Shown: positions 25,125-33,399 of the stretch, piece by piece
Layout: each line of letters opens with the position of its first letter
How positions within the stretch are numbered: position 1 is the first letter of the stretch
Notes under the pieces: generated by a model
Database searches by the model: none
What the model was told of the DNA's origin: nothing
What the model saw: only the letters and a program-made list of their open reading frames with translations
Made by a program: the position numbers and the translations under genes
Assembly: GCA_021108395.1 (NCBI GenBank)
Contig: JAIOQZ010000037.1
Span: forward strand, 1 to 44,061
DNA: 44,061 nucleotides
Direction of reading: 5' to 3'
Origin: Candidatus Cloacimonadota bacterium
GTDB lineage: Bacteria; Cloacimonadota; Cloacimonadia; Cloacimonadales; JAIOQZ01

Positions 25125-25790
25125 ATGAAGAAACTGCTATGGTTTGCGATACCCATGCTGACGCTTCTGCTCACCGGCTGCTCGGAGGATGGCGAGATCA
25201 GTGTCACCAACGGCACACAGGGCTGGATGAACGTCACAATCGATGGAGACGGGCCAATCGAGCTCGCTCCCGATGAAACCGTTTCAAAATCCTGGAGCCT
25301 GGCCACATCCATCTTTGGCGACGACAGCCAAGATATCGATTTGCACTACACAGGGCTGTTCATTTTCAGTGGTATGCGTTCCTATTCAATCAAGGCCGGC
25401 TATCACAAATACGTTACCCTCGATGCCGACGGCGGCGCTATTCGTGTATTCAACACCTCAGCTGCCTACACCATCACCGAGGTGTATATCTCACCCAACT
25501 CCGACACTGAATGGGGCGACAACGATCTCAGCGGCGACATTGGGCCCGGCGGCAGCGCCACCTGGACGGTCTCGCCGGGAATCTGGGACATCAGAGTGGT
25601 GGACAACCTGAACGAAGAATACACCCTTTTTGGACTGAACATCATCCTCGGCAGCATATTCTCCTACTACTATCCAGGTTTTGGCGCCATCAGCGGGCTA
25701 GAAGACATCAAGTCCGCGGCGCAACCGAGCGCACTGAACCTCACGCCCCGCGTTCAGCAGATATACGACCCATCGCCGCCGGCTCGCTGA
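25125..25790 (+). CDS. Lipoprotein of unknown function
   Basis: The 221-residue protein starts with a lipoprotein signal peptide: MKKLLWFAIPMLTLLLTGCSED, with lipobox LTGC and the modified cysteine at residue 19. The mature part is rich in Gly, Ser, Thr and aromatic residues and predicts mainly beta strands. I do not recognise a family. A strong GGAGGGG ribosome binding site lies before the ATG. It follows lpxA on the same strand after 58 bases and may be the last gene of the envelope cluster. Confidence 0.75.
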   Translation: MKKLLWFAIPMLTLLLTGCSEDGEISVTNGTQGWMNVTIDGDGPIELAPDETVSKSWSLATSIFGDDSQDIDLHYTGLFIFSGMRSYSIKAGYHKYVTLDADGGAIRVFNTSAAYTITEVYISPNSDTEWGDNDLSGDIGPGGSATWTVSPGIWDIRVVDNLNEEYTLFGLNIILGSIFSYYYPGFGAISGLEDIKSAAQPSALNLTPRVQQIYDPSPPAR

Positions 25791-25821
25791 GGATTTCCGC
25801 GCACCGTTTTGAAAGAACTTG

Positions 25822-25851
25822 TTGACAAAAGCGCTCATTGTATGATATTTC
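25822..25851 (+). promoter_or_regulatory. Candidate promoter for the REC-PAS-GGDEF gene
   Basis: TTGACA at 25822-25827 is a full -35 match. It is followed by an AT-rich stretch at 25841-25851 with possible -10 forms GATATT (spacing 16) or TATTTC (spacing 18). It lies 40-70 bases before the ATG at 25891, in the only gap between this gene and the lipoprotein. The -10 choice is uncertain. Confidence 0.4.
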
Positions 25852-25890
25852 TTTTCGAGATTCGTAAATCGCGATATTGAGGTATCCCCC

Positions 25891-27951
25891 ATGCCCAAAA
25901 TCCTGTGCATAGACGACGATCCGGCGATGCTGGAGGTTCTGAAATCTCTCATCTCGCACTATCTTCCGCAGATGTCCGTTTTGATGGCCTCAGATGGCAC
26001 ATCGGGCATGCAAATGACCTTCGACGAGCTGCCCGATGTCATCCTTCTCGACCTCATGCTCCCCGACACCAGTGGCTGGGAAATCTGCAAACGGCTCAAG
26101 AACGACCCGATCACGCAGAATATCTCCATCATCATCATCACCGGGCTGGACTCGACAGATTCGCTGAAGACCCGTTCACTCGACGCCGGCGCCGATGCCT
26201 TCCTCAAGAAGCCATTCGAGAGCCACGAGCTGGTGGCGCAGATCAAGGCAATGCAACGCCTTGCCGAGGCGCAGAAAGTTCTGACCCGCCAGCGCGATAG
26301 TCTCGAAGATGACCTGCGAACCGAAAACGGCCGCCTGCACCGTAGCGAAGAACGCTGGCAGTTGCTGCTGCAAAGCACGAACGACGGCATATGGGACTGG
26401 GACATCACCAAGAAAGAAGTGTGGTTCTCGCCGCACTGGGAGCATGTTCTGGGATACTCTCCGGGCGAAATACCCGGCACCATTCGCGGCCTGATGCGCC
26501 TGATTTCATCAGAAGACAGGTCACATGTCATCAAGGATATTCGCAAACACCTGAACCATGAAACAAACACATTCCAGACAGAGCTGCGTATGCGCCGCAA
26601 AGACGGCCATTACCGCTGGTTTCTCTATCGCGGACAGGCAGTGTGGAACGAGCAGGGCAAGCCAGTGCGCATCGTGGGCACTCAGGCCGACATCCACGAA
26701 CGCAAGATTTTCGAGCGCAAGCTCGTTCACATCGCACACCACGATACTCTCACCGGCCTTCCCAATCGCACACTCTACATCGACCGCCTCTCTCAAAGCA
26801 TGGCTCGCGCCGCTCGAGTCAAGTCTCACATCGGCGTTCTGTTCCTCGATCTCGACGGCTTTAAGGGGATTAATGACAGCTATGGACACGATGCAGGCGA
26901 CCTGCTGTTGCAACAAGTGACCAAACGGTTGCTCGTGTGTGTGCGCAAAGTCGATACCGTCGCTCGTTTCGGCGGGGATGAATTCATGATCATTCTGGCC
27001 GACATCAAAAGCTCCGACGACTCCGGCCTGGTTTCAAACCGCATCGTACGCGACATCAGCCAACCATACATCATCCACGGTCACGAAATGCGGATCTCGA
27101 TCAGCGTTGGAGTGAGCCTATTCCCCGAACACAGCCACGATGAAGAAACGCTCATCAAGTACGCCGACATCGCCATGTATAACGCGAAGCATGGCGGCAA
27201 GAACCAGTATCGCATGTACGACCCGCAACTCGCCGGGGAATCAACGCACCTGCCGCTGACACGCACCGAGTTCGCCGGCGCAATCGAACGGGACGAAATT
27301 GAACTGACAATAACCGCCATCAAGCCGGTGCGCGAAGACATGCAGCCACTCTATCAGGCCGGTTTGCACTGGCTTCAGCACAGCACAAACAGCTTCGCCT
27401 TTGAGAAGCTGATAAACCTTTCGGAAGAAGCTGACAGCGATCACCTGCTTTTCGATGTACTTCTGCGAAAAGTGTGTCAACATATGCAAAAGGAAAAGGA
27501 AGGCCTCTACATCATACCTGTCTCTGCGCGCCAGTTCTATCGTCCTGAGTTCGCCAGTGAACTGATTGACTGGCTGGAGGAGCACCAGCTCGAAGGCGCC
27601 CGCCTGGCTCTTTCACTGGGCGAAAACACGATCCTTCAGGACATTGACTACACTACGGAGCTTTTCGCACGGCTGTCACATGCTCGCATTCGCCTCATGC
27701 TCGACCACTTCGGAACCGGTTACATCTCTCTGCAACACTTCTGCTACCTCTCGCTCGACTACCTCAAGTTCGACCCCTATTTCGTACGCGAATTCAACGA
27801 GGATGGAAAGGCGGCTATTATCGTGCGCACCATGCTCGAGTTCGCTCACGGTATGAATATGCAGGTTGTAGCCACGGGTGTTGCAATTCCAGAGGTAGAA
27901 GAATGGCTGCACAGGATTGGCTGCGACTATATCCAATCCGCTGAAGACTGA
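25891..27951 (+). CDS. REC-PAS-GGDEF response regulator with a decayed, truncated EAL domain
   Basis: The 686-residue protein starts with a receiver domain: acidic pocket DDD at 8-10, phospho-acceptor D54 in LLDLMLP, and lysine in FLKKPF. A linker coiled coil and a PAS/PAC domain follow (about 150-275, ending WNEQGKPVRIVGTQADIHERK). The GGDEF domain (about 285-440) has an intact active site FGGDEF and an RxxD (RKVD) inhibitory site just before it, so diguanylate cyclase activity is likely. The C-terminal EAL-like part has lost the EAL motif (YQAGLHW). DDFGTG has become DHFGTG, and the domain stops at GCDYIQSAED before the usual end. This part probably does not hydrolyse c-di-GMP. Confidence 0.9.
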   Translation: MPKILCIDDDPAMLEVLKSLISHYLPQMSVLMASDGTSGMQMTFDELPDVILLDLMLPDTSGWEICKRLKNDPITQNISIIIITGLDSTDSLKTRSLDAGADAFLKKPFESHELVAQIKAMQRLAEAQKVLTRQRDSLEDDLRTENGRLHRSEERWQLLLQSTNDGIWDWDITKKEVWFSPHWEHVLGYSPGEIPGTIRGLMRLISSEDRSHVIKDIRKHLNHETNTFQTELRMRRKDGHYRWFLYRGQAVWNEQGKPVRIVGTQADIHERKIFERKLVHIAHHDTLTGLPNRTLYIDRLSQSMARAARVKSHIGVLFLDLDGFKGINDSYGHDAGDLLLQQVTKRLLVCVRKVDTVARFGGDEFMIILADIKSSDDSGLVSNRIVRDISQPYIIHGHEMRISISVGVSLFPEHSHDEETLIKYADIAMYNAKHGGKNQYRMYDPQLAGESTHLPLTRTEFAGAIERDEIELTITAIKPVREDMQPLYQAGLHWLQHSTNSFAFEKLINLSEEADSDHLLFDVLLRKVCQHMQKEKEGLYIIPVSARQFYRPEFASELIDWLEEHQLEGARLALSLGENTILQDIDYTTELFARLSHARIRLMLDHFGTGYISLQHFCYLSLDYLKFDPYFVREFNEDGKAAIIVRTMLEFAHGMNMQVVATGVAIPEVEEWLHRIGCDYIQSAED

Positions 27952-28005
27952 TTCAGCGTACTGCGGTTACGCATCCACTCTCAGTTAGTGACCCCATCCC
28001 CGGCT

Positions 28006-28025
28006 CTTCCCCTGCCTAAGGGAAG
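28006..28025. repeat. Short hairpin between convergent genes
   Basis: CTTCCC at 28006-28011 pairs with GGGAAG at 28020-28025 around an 8-nt loop. It lies in the 91-bp gap between the convergent genes ending at 27951 and 28043. The surrounding text (CCCCATCCCCGGCTC before, GGGAG after) looks like the short GC-rich intergenic repeats common in many genomes. There is no T-run, so a standard intrinsic terminator is not obvious. Confidence 0.45.
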
Positions 28026-28042
28026 GGAGTAAGAACTGTCTT

Positions 28043-28942
28043 TCACCGGCTTTCCCATTCGCGGAGCCAATCCTCCATCTCCCGTTCGAGCTCTGCGAGG
28101 CGCTCCTGCAGGTCTTCGTTGTTCAGCGTGCCCGGGTAGTCCGGCACAACGGTACGCAACCAGTTGTCCATCATTTCCATATCGACAACAGGCATGGCGT
28201 CAACGTCAGGGCCGAACAGCACCACGCGCTCGCCGCTCTCGTTGGTGAGACTGAACTCCTGCGTCCATGCCCCGGCGCGATCGACAGGCACTTCGATGGC
28301 CATATGCTGTCCAGAGCGGCACACCACCACCGACACCGCCTCGTTACCCGATTCACTGAACAGCAGCGTGGTGACCTCCTGTAGGTTGCGCACTGGTTTG
28401 CCGCCCACCTGGCACAGAACGTCACCGGCGCGGATACCGGCCTCGTGGGCTGCGCCGTCGGCGTCCACCTGCTTCACCAGCACGCCTTCCTCTGCACCGA
28501 AGTAGGCGCACAATTGCGGGGTGAGTTCTTCTAGCTGTGCGCCCAGGGCGACACCGGCGCTCCAGTGCAGGCTGAACTTGTTCACCGGCTGCCCGTCATT
28601 GCGACGATCTGCCAGCACGACCTTGAAGTCGTGCAGAGCGTTGTCACGCCAAACCGTGCAGACGAGTGTCTGTCCGGGTTCGCCGGTTGAAAGAACGTCC
28701 GAAATGGCCGCATCGTTTTGCGTCCGTTGTCCATCCAGCGCCAACAGCAGATCGCCCTCGATGAGTCCGGCGCGGTCGGCTGGAGAGCCGGGCGAAACCG
28801 ACGCGATGCGCATACCGAAGCGTTGCTCGCCGTCACATACAATGCTTGCAGGGTCTGCCTCAACATATATGCCGAGAAAAACGTTTGATGCCTGAATACC
28901 CACAGCGCAGGTGAGCAACAGAAGCAGGGCTGCCTGGCGCAT
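28043..28942 (-). CDS. Secreted protein with two PDZ domains
   Basis: The 299-residue protein has a signal peptide (RQAALLLLLTCAVGIQAS). The first PDZ-like domain lies at about 40-110 (RIASVSPGSPADRAGLIEGDLLLALDGQ), and a second at about 130-205 (GVLVKQVDADGAAHEAGIRAGDVLCQVGGKPVRNL). There is no protease domain. The C-terminus is an acidic helix (LAELEREMEDWLREWE). It follows the anti-sigma-like gene after 9 bases, so it may be a sensor or scaffold for envelope stress signals, as PDZ proteins are in RseP/DegS-type pathways. That role is inference from position. Confidence 0.78.
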   Translation of the reverse strand: MRQAALLLLLTCAVGIQASNVFLGIYVEADPASIVCDGEQRFGMRIASVSPGSPADRAGLIEGDLLLALDGQRTQNDAAISDVLSTGEPGQTLVCTVWRDNALHDFKVVLADRRNDGQPVNKFSLHWSAGVALGAQLEELTPQLCAYFGAEEGVLVKQVDADGAAHEAGIRAGDVLCQVGGKPVRNLQEVTTLLFSESGNEAVSVVVCRSGQHMAIEVPVDRAGAWTQEFSLTNESGERVVLFGPDVDAMPVVDMEMMDNWLRTVVPDYPGTLNNEDLQERLAELEREMEDWLREWESR

Positions 28943-28951
28943 AAACAGCTC

Positions 28952-29419
28952 CTAATACATCTTCGGGCGCGACCTTACCTCGCTCACGAAGTAGATGTTG
29001 CGGTCGCTGTCGTCGGTAGTGCGGCGAATGAGGTACGACTTGTCGGGGTCGAGGTCTTGAAGGTCGCGGACGTGGATGGCGGGAGAACGGCTGTCGTTGG
29101 ACATAGTCTGCAAACGAGCGACCGTCTGGCTATATTCTTCGTCGGAGAGGAACTGACGGTTGCCGGTTTCCGTCGCCACACTCTGCTCGATTTGCTGCGG
29201 CGCGAAGGCGAAATGCACCTGGTCGGCAAGGTCTGGCTGCACGATGACGGTAATCAGCAGCACGAGCATGATGGCCGCCGCCACTGCTGAGGCCATCGGG
29301 AACCACGACCTTCCGCGGTCGAAGAATTCCTTTTTCAGCTCATACTTGAGACGCACCGAGAACGGCCCGGGGGGCGCTTCCGGCGCTTTTATAGATTCAA
29401 GATACTTTCTCATAGACAT
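28952..29419 (-). CDS. Single-pass membrane protein, probable anti-sigma factor
   Basis: The 155-residue protein has a short N-terminal cytoplasmic part (1-40, with LKYELKKEFFDRG), one hydrophobic segment (about 42-62, MASAVAAAIMLVLLITVIV) and a periplasmic tail. Size, topology and position directly after an ECF sigma gene point to an anti-sigma factor. I see no ZAS zinc motif (H-x3-C-x2-C), so it would be a non-zinc type. The ATG at 29419 has GGAGG about 9 bases upstream and overlaps the sigma gene by 23 bases, which supports coupled translation. Confidence 0.6.
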   Translation of the reverse strand: MSMRKYLESIKAPEAPPGPFSVRLKYELKKEFFDRGRSWFPMASAVAAAIMLVLLITVIVQPDLADQVHFAFAPQQIEQSVATETGNRQFLSDEEYSQTVARLQTMSNDSRSPAIHVRDLQDLDPDKSYLIRRTTDDSDRNIYFVSEVRSRPKMY

Positions 29420-29942
29420 CGTCCAACACCTCCCCTGGGATTAGCGATTCAAGCTTCTTGAGCGCACGGTGCAGGTTGACCCGCAGGGTGTTCTCTTTCT
29501 TGCCTGTCATCTCGGCGATTTGTGTAAAACTGAATTTTTCAAAATAGCGCAGCACGATGATATCCTGATCGTTATGCGGCAGTTGTTTCATGTAGTGGTG
29601 GATGAAATCGTAGCTCATCGGCTCTTCTTCAGAGGGGATTTCCAGCTCCACCCTCACCTTATCGACAATAACGCCACCCCGCTTGCGTTTGCGATAGTAG
29701 TTGCTGATCTCGTTGGCGGCGATGCGATAGAGCCACGCCGAAAACGGGATCGAGCGCCAGCGAAACATGTGCAGCTTGTTCATCGCCTTATAGAACACGT
29801 TCGAGACAACCTCCTCGGCTACGTCGCGGTTGTTCACCCGCATCAGCACATAGCGAAAAATCTTCTGGAAGTGCATCTCATATATCTGGTCGAAGGCAGA
29901 AATGTCCTTCTTGGCGCGCATTACCAGCTCTTTTTCCGTCAT
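29397..29942 (-). CDS. ECF-type RNA polymerase sigma factor (sigma-70 family, RpoE-like)
   Basis: The 181-residue protein has sigma region 2 at about 17-85 (FDQIYEMHFQKIFRYVLMR, the conserved core-binding helix, then EEVVSNVFYKAM and WLYRIAANEISNYYRKRKR) and region 4 at about 120-170 (LPHNDQDIIVLRYFEKFSF, then the helix-turn-helix TQIAEMTGKKENTLRVNLHRALKKL). Region 3 is absent, as expected for ECF sigma factors. It leads the three-gene unit with the anti-sigma-like and PDZ genes. A GGGAGA ribosome binding site precedes the ATG. Confidence 0.92.
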   Translation of the reverse strand: MTEKELVMRAKKDISAFDQIYEMHFQKIFRYVLMRVNNRDVAEEVVSNVFYKAMNKLHMFRWRSIPFSAWLYRIAANEISNYYRKRKRGGVIVDKVRVELEIPSEEEPMSYDFIHHYMKQLPHNDQDIIVLRYFEKFSFTQIAEMTGKKENTLRVNLHRALKKLESLIPGEVLDDVYEKVS

Positions 29943-30017
29943 AGCGTCTCCCTACGATGCTTTCGTGCATCTCCTCAAGATGTCGTTTCGCATCTATCAC
30001 ACTAACGTTGTTCTCAC

Positions 30018-30047
30018 AGTGTAGTTACAAGAAAAGGCCCTGGTCAA
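30018..30047 (-). promoter_or_regulatory. Candidate promoter upstream of the ECF sigma gene
   Basis: On the minus strand, TTGACC (30047-30042) and TACACT (30023-30018) are 18 bp apart and match 5 of 6 and 4 of 6 consensus bases. Transcription would start near 30011 and give a leader of about 70 nt before the ATG at 29942. The leader contains two short inverted repeats built on GATGC/GCATC (29956-29971) and GATG/CATC (29979-29994). This is a sequence match only; autoregulated ECF promoters often look different. Confidence 0.4.
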
Positions 30048-30075
30048 CAGATTCCGGTGGGTACAAGCCGCTTCT

Positions 30076-31101
30076 TCAGCCTGAAGTATCCTTTGGATAC
30101 CCCTGCGGGTTTTGCAGTTGCCAGCGCCAGGCATCGGCGCACATGGCATCGAGATTTCGTGTGGCCTGCCAGCCGAGTTCACGCCGGGCCTTGCCGGGGT
30201 CTGCCCAGCTTGTGGGGATATCGCCTGCTCTGCGCGAGGCTATGCGATAGGCAATCCTGCGTCCGCTGGCGCTCTCGAAGGCGGCAATGACTTCGAGCAC
30301 GCTATAGCCGCGACCGGTACCCAGACTATGGATGTGTAGCCCGGTGTTGTCTGCCAGAAAGTTCAGCGCGGCGGCGTGGCCATCGGCGAGGTCCATCACA
30401 TGGATGTAATCACGCACGCCGGTGCCGTCTGGCGTTGGCCAGTCATCGCCAAAAACGGATAGTTCTTCGCGTCTGCCCACCGCTACCTGCGCGATGAACG
30501 GCAAAAGGTTGTTGGGAGGGCCGTCAGGGGCCTCGCCGATGCGGCCGCTGAGGTGCGCTCCCACCGGATTGAAATAGCGCAGCAGGCTGACGCGCCACGA
30601 GGGGTCGGCAGCGACCAGATCGATACAGATGCGCTCGATCATCAGTTTGGTGCGCCCATATGGATTGGCAGGATTCAGCGGGGCGTCCTCGGTGATGGGA
30701 AAAGTGTCCGGCTCGCCATAAACGGTGGCCGATGAACTGAACACCAGCGTGCGTACGTTGTAGTCCTGCATAGCCTGTAGCAGGTTCAGCGTTCCTGTCA
30801 CGTTGTTGCGATAATACAGCAGCGGCTGTTCGACAGACTCGCCCACCGCCTTGCGTCCAGCGAAGTGAATCACGCCATCGGGTTGCTCAATGGCCATCAC
30901 GTTGCGCACGGCTTGCTCGTCGAGCAAGTCCACCTGGTGAAAGGCGACAGCCTTGCCGGCGAGTTCCTCTACACGACGCACAGCCTCGCGGCTGCTGTTT
31001 GACAGGTCATCGAGAATGGCGATGTCGTGGCCGGCTTCGAGCAGCACAACGCAGGTGTGGCTGCCGATGTATCCGGCGCCGCCGGTAATTAATAATTTCA
31101 T
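30076..31101 (-). CDS. galE: UDP-glucose 4-epimerase
   Basis: The 341-residue short-chain dehydrogenase-type enzyme interconverts UDP-glucose and UDP-galactose using bound NAD. It has the N-terminal Rossmann motif LLITGGAGYIGSHT (3-16), LDDLSNSS, FAGRKAVGESVE, the serine motif VFSSSATVYGEP, the catalytic YxxxK in NPYGRTKLMIE, and YFNPVGAHLSGRIGE, which is diagnostic of GalE. It is the last gene of the minus-strand heptose cluster and overlaps hddC by four bases. It probably supplies galactose for the same surface glycan. Confidence 0.95.
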   Translation of the reverse strand: MKLLITGGAGYIGSHTCVVLLEAGHDIAILDDLSNSSREAVRRVEELAGKAVAFHQVDLLDEQAVRNVMAIEQPDGVIHFAGRKAVGESVEQPLLYYRNNVTGTLNLLQAMQDYNVRTLVFSSSATVYGEPDTFPITEDAPLNPANPYGRTKLMIERICIDLVAADPSWRVSLLRYFNPVGAHLSGRIGEAPDGPPNNLLPFIAQVAVGRREELSVFGDDWPTPDGTGVRDYIHVMDLADGHAAALNFLADNTGLHIHSLGTGRGYSVLEVIAAFESASGRRIAYRIASRRAGDIPTSWADPGKARRELGWQATRNLDAMCADAWRWQLQNPQGYPKDTSG

Positions 31102-31808
31102 CGTTGCTCCTTCGGTTCAGGCAATATTTGCTCGGCGCGCTGTAAATCTTCGGGCACGCCAATGTCGAGAAAGGTGGTGTGCGTGTTGAACGCAAACAGC
31201 CGCAGGTGCGCCGCTTCCGCCTGCAATATGTCGCGTTCCAGCGAGAACGCCTCGCCTGCCCTGCGCCCCGCCAGCGCTTCTCGCTCGATGGCATACACTC
31301 CGCCGTTGATGAGGCCCTCGCCCTGCTCGCCCTTTTCGGCAAACCCCAGCACCTGGCCGTCTGCGCCGAGGCGCAATGCGCCGTAACGGAATGTATCGTT
31401 CACTCGGGCGGCAGACAGCGTGATGTCGGCGCGGGTGTGGCGGTGATGCCGCAGCAGCGCTGCAATGTCGATGGGGAACCAGGTGTCGCCGTTGACCACG
31501 CACACGGTGTCGGCGGTGGTGTGTTCGAGCGCCAGCCGCACAGCGCCGCCAGTGCCCAGCGGTGTTTCTTCGACGCTGTAGCTCACAGGCGTGCCGCGCC
31601 AGTGGTGGCCCACGAAGTCAACTATCGGGCCGCGCAAGTGGCTCACGGCGAGGATAATGCGCGGCGCCTGCTGGGCAACGAGCCAGTCCAGCACATAGGC
31701 CAGAAACGGCCTGCCGTGCACCGGCGCCATTGCCTTGGGCAGGTTGGGCAAAACACCTTGCAGGCGGGTACCCAGTCCGCCGGCCAGCACGATTGTCTCA
31801 GCGGTCAT
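31098..31808 (-). CDS. hddC: Nucleotidyltransferase, probable D-glycero-alpha-D-manno-heptose 1-phosphate guanylyltransferase
   Basis: The 236-residue protein has the sugar-nucleotidyltransferase start IVLAGGLGTRLQG, followed by NLPKAMAPVHGRPFL, then EETPLGTGGAV and the metal-binding VVNGDTWFPID. Together with the adjacent gmhA and hddA it fits HddC, which makes GDP-D-glycero-alpha-D-manno-heptose for S-layer glycans or lipopolysaccharide. Other sugar-1-phosphate transferases look similar, so the substrate rests on the neighbours. It overlaps gmhA by 11 bases and galE by 4. Confidence 0.85.
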   Translation of the reverse strand: MTAETIVLAGGLGTRLQGVLPNLPKAMAPVHGRPFLAYVLDWLVAQQAPRIILAVSHLRGPIVDFVGHHWRGTPVSYSVEETPLGTGGAVRLALEHTTADTVCVVNGDTWFPIDIAALLRHHRHTRADITLSAARVNDTFRYGALRLGADGQVLGFAEKGEQGEGLINGGVYAIEREALAGRRAGEAFSLERDILQAEAAHLRLFAFNTHTTFLDIGVPEDLQRAEQILPEPKEQR

Positions 31809-32385
31809 CGCGGGGGAAAAGCTCGCACTCCACCAGTTCGCACAGAATGTGCCCCAGCGTGATGTGAAGCTCCTGAATGCGTGGCGTGGCAGCGCTGGGC
31901 GCGTTCAGCAGGATGTCGCAGGCGTCCTTCATTTTGCCGCCGCTGTGGCCGGTGAACGCCACGATACTCATGCCAATGTCGCGGGCGGTCTGCATGGCTC
32001 GCAGCACATTGGGCGAGTTGCCCGAAGTGGAGAGGCACACCAGCACATCGCCGGGCTTGCCGATGCCGCGCACCATGCGCGCAAACACCTCGTCATAGCC
32101 ATAGTCGTTGGCCACGGCGGTAAGGTAACTGGTGTTCACGTGAAGCGCCTCGGCAGGCAAGGGTGGACGGTCATACAAAAAGCGCCCGCTGAGCTCGGCG
32201 GCGAGGTGCTGGGCATCGGCGGCGCTACCGCCATTGCCGCAGAACAGCGCCTTGCCGTCGGCGCGAAGGCTGTCGCACAGCAGGCGGGCAGCCGACTCTA
32301 CGCGCTCGAGCAGGGCGTCGTCGTTCAGTACAAGGCGCTTCACCTCGATCGAGGCTTCGAGCGCCTCCCGTATTCGTTGTCTCAT
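31798..32385 (-). CDS. gmhA: Sedoheptulose 7-phosphate isomerase
   Basis: GmhA turns sedoheptulose 7-phosphate into D-glycero-D-manno-heptose 7-phosphate, the first step of heptose synthesis. The 195-residue SIS-domain protein has GNGGSAADAQHLAAELSGR, the conserved substrate loop with the metal-site His and Glu, VCLSTSGNSPNVL (the phosphate-binding SxSGxS type loop), and a late LHITLGHILCELVE with the second His. It lies between hddA and hddC and overlaps both. Confidence 0.95.
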   Translation of the reverse strand: MRQRIREALEASIEVKRLVLNDDALLERVESAARLLCDSLRADGKALFCGNGGSAADAQHLAAELSGRFLYDRPPLPAEALHVNTSYLTAVANDYGYDEVFARMVRGIGKPGDVLVCLSTSGNSPNVLRAMQTARDIGMSIVAFTGHSGGKMKDACDILLNAPSAATPRIQELHITLGHILCELVECELFPRDDR

Positions 32386-33389
32386 TGCACAGGCTCCTTT
32401 TGCGTCGGCTCATAAAAGATAATCTGGCTGCCAATGCGCACTGGCTTTACAGGCACGTGAAGCAGGTCGTGCAGGCTTTCGCGGATGGCCGCGTGGCACT
32501 GGGGCGGCGCCAGAAACAGCATGAATCCACCACCACCGGCGCCGATGAGCTTGCCGCCTGTAGCCCCTGCGGACAGTGCTGTATTGTAGATGTTGTCGAT
32601 GTGCGCGTTGCTGATGGCTCCGGTGAGACTGCGCTTGAGCAGCCAGCCCTCGTGCAGCAGGCGGCCAAAGGCTTCGATGTCGCTGTGCTCGTCTATCAGC
32701 ACCGCCATGCCTTCGTCAACCAGTTCGCGCATACGGTGCAGCTCGTTCTGTCGCAGCGGAGTCTGCTTGATCTGCTCTGCGGCCACCACCGAGGCGAAAC
32801 GTTGCACGCCGGTGTAGAAAAAAAGCAGGTGGTCGCTCAGTTCGTTCATGCGCTGCGGCGGCAGAATGAGCGGCTGCACCTCGAAGCTGCCGTCGCGGTT
32901 AAACAGGATACGGTTCAGTCCGCCATATGCCGCGGCCACCTGATCCTGCGAGCCGACATTCTCGGCGATGCGCTCCTGTTCGATCTCGATGGCCTGCCGC
33001 GCAAGCTGCGCTTTGTCGCTCATGCGGCCCAGCAGCGCACGGAGCGCATTGAGCAGCCCCACAGTGAAGGCGGACGACGACCCCAGGCCAGACCGTGCGG
33101 GGAGATCGGCGTCATGATGTATCTCGACGCCGTCTGTGATGCCGAGATAGCGCATGGTCTCGCGCACCGATGGATGCTCTATCTCGTCCACACACATCAC
33201 GTTCTCGCTGCGAGAATACACGATGCGATGCTTGTGGTCGAAGTACGGCGGCAGCCAGCGCAGGCTTATGTAGCAATACTTGTCGATAGTGCTGGAAAGC
33301 ACGGCGCCGCCATGCTCGCGATACCAGACAGGGTAGTCTGTTCCACCACCCAGAAACGAGATGCGAAAGGGCGTTCGGCTGATTACCAT
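32382..33389 (-). CDS. hddA: D-glycero-alpha-D-manno-heptose 7-phosphate kinase
   Basis: The 335-residue GHMP-family kinase starts MVISRTPFRISFLGGGTDYP at an ATG preceded by AAGGAGT; an upstream in-frame start at 33434 has no such support. The ATP-binding motif is LPARSGLGSSSAF (about 107-119), and the third GHMP motif is KLIGAGGGGFMLFL near 290. The pattern matches HddA, which phosphorylates heptose 7-phosphate at C1 before the guanylyl transfer. GmhB, the phosphatase between HddA and HddC, is not in this window. Confidence 0.92.
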   Translation of the reverse strand: MVISRTPFRISFLGGGTDYPVWYREHGGAVLSSTIDKYCYISLRWLPPYFDHKHRIVYSRSENVMCVDEIEHPSVRETMRYLGITDGVEIHHDADLPARSGLGSSSAFTVGLLNALRALLGRMSDKAQLARQAIEIEQERIAENVGSQDQVAAAYGGLNRILFNRDGSFEVQPLILPPQRMNELSDHLLFFYTGVQRFASVVAAEQIKQTPLRQNELHRMRELVDEGMAVLIDEHSDIEAFGRLLHEGWLLKRSLTGAISNAHIDNIYNTALSAGATGGKLIGAGGGGFMLFLAPPQCHAAIRESLHDLLHVPVKPVRIGSQIIFYEPTQKEPVQ

Positions 33390-33399
33390 AGATACTCCT

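Noticed and set aside
30086-30100. GTATCC/GGATAC hairpin at the end of galE as a further copy of the composite repeat
   Set aside because: The arms are in the opposite order to H2 (GGATAC/GTATCC), and neither the linker nor an H1 is next to it.
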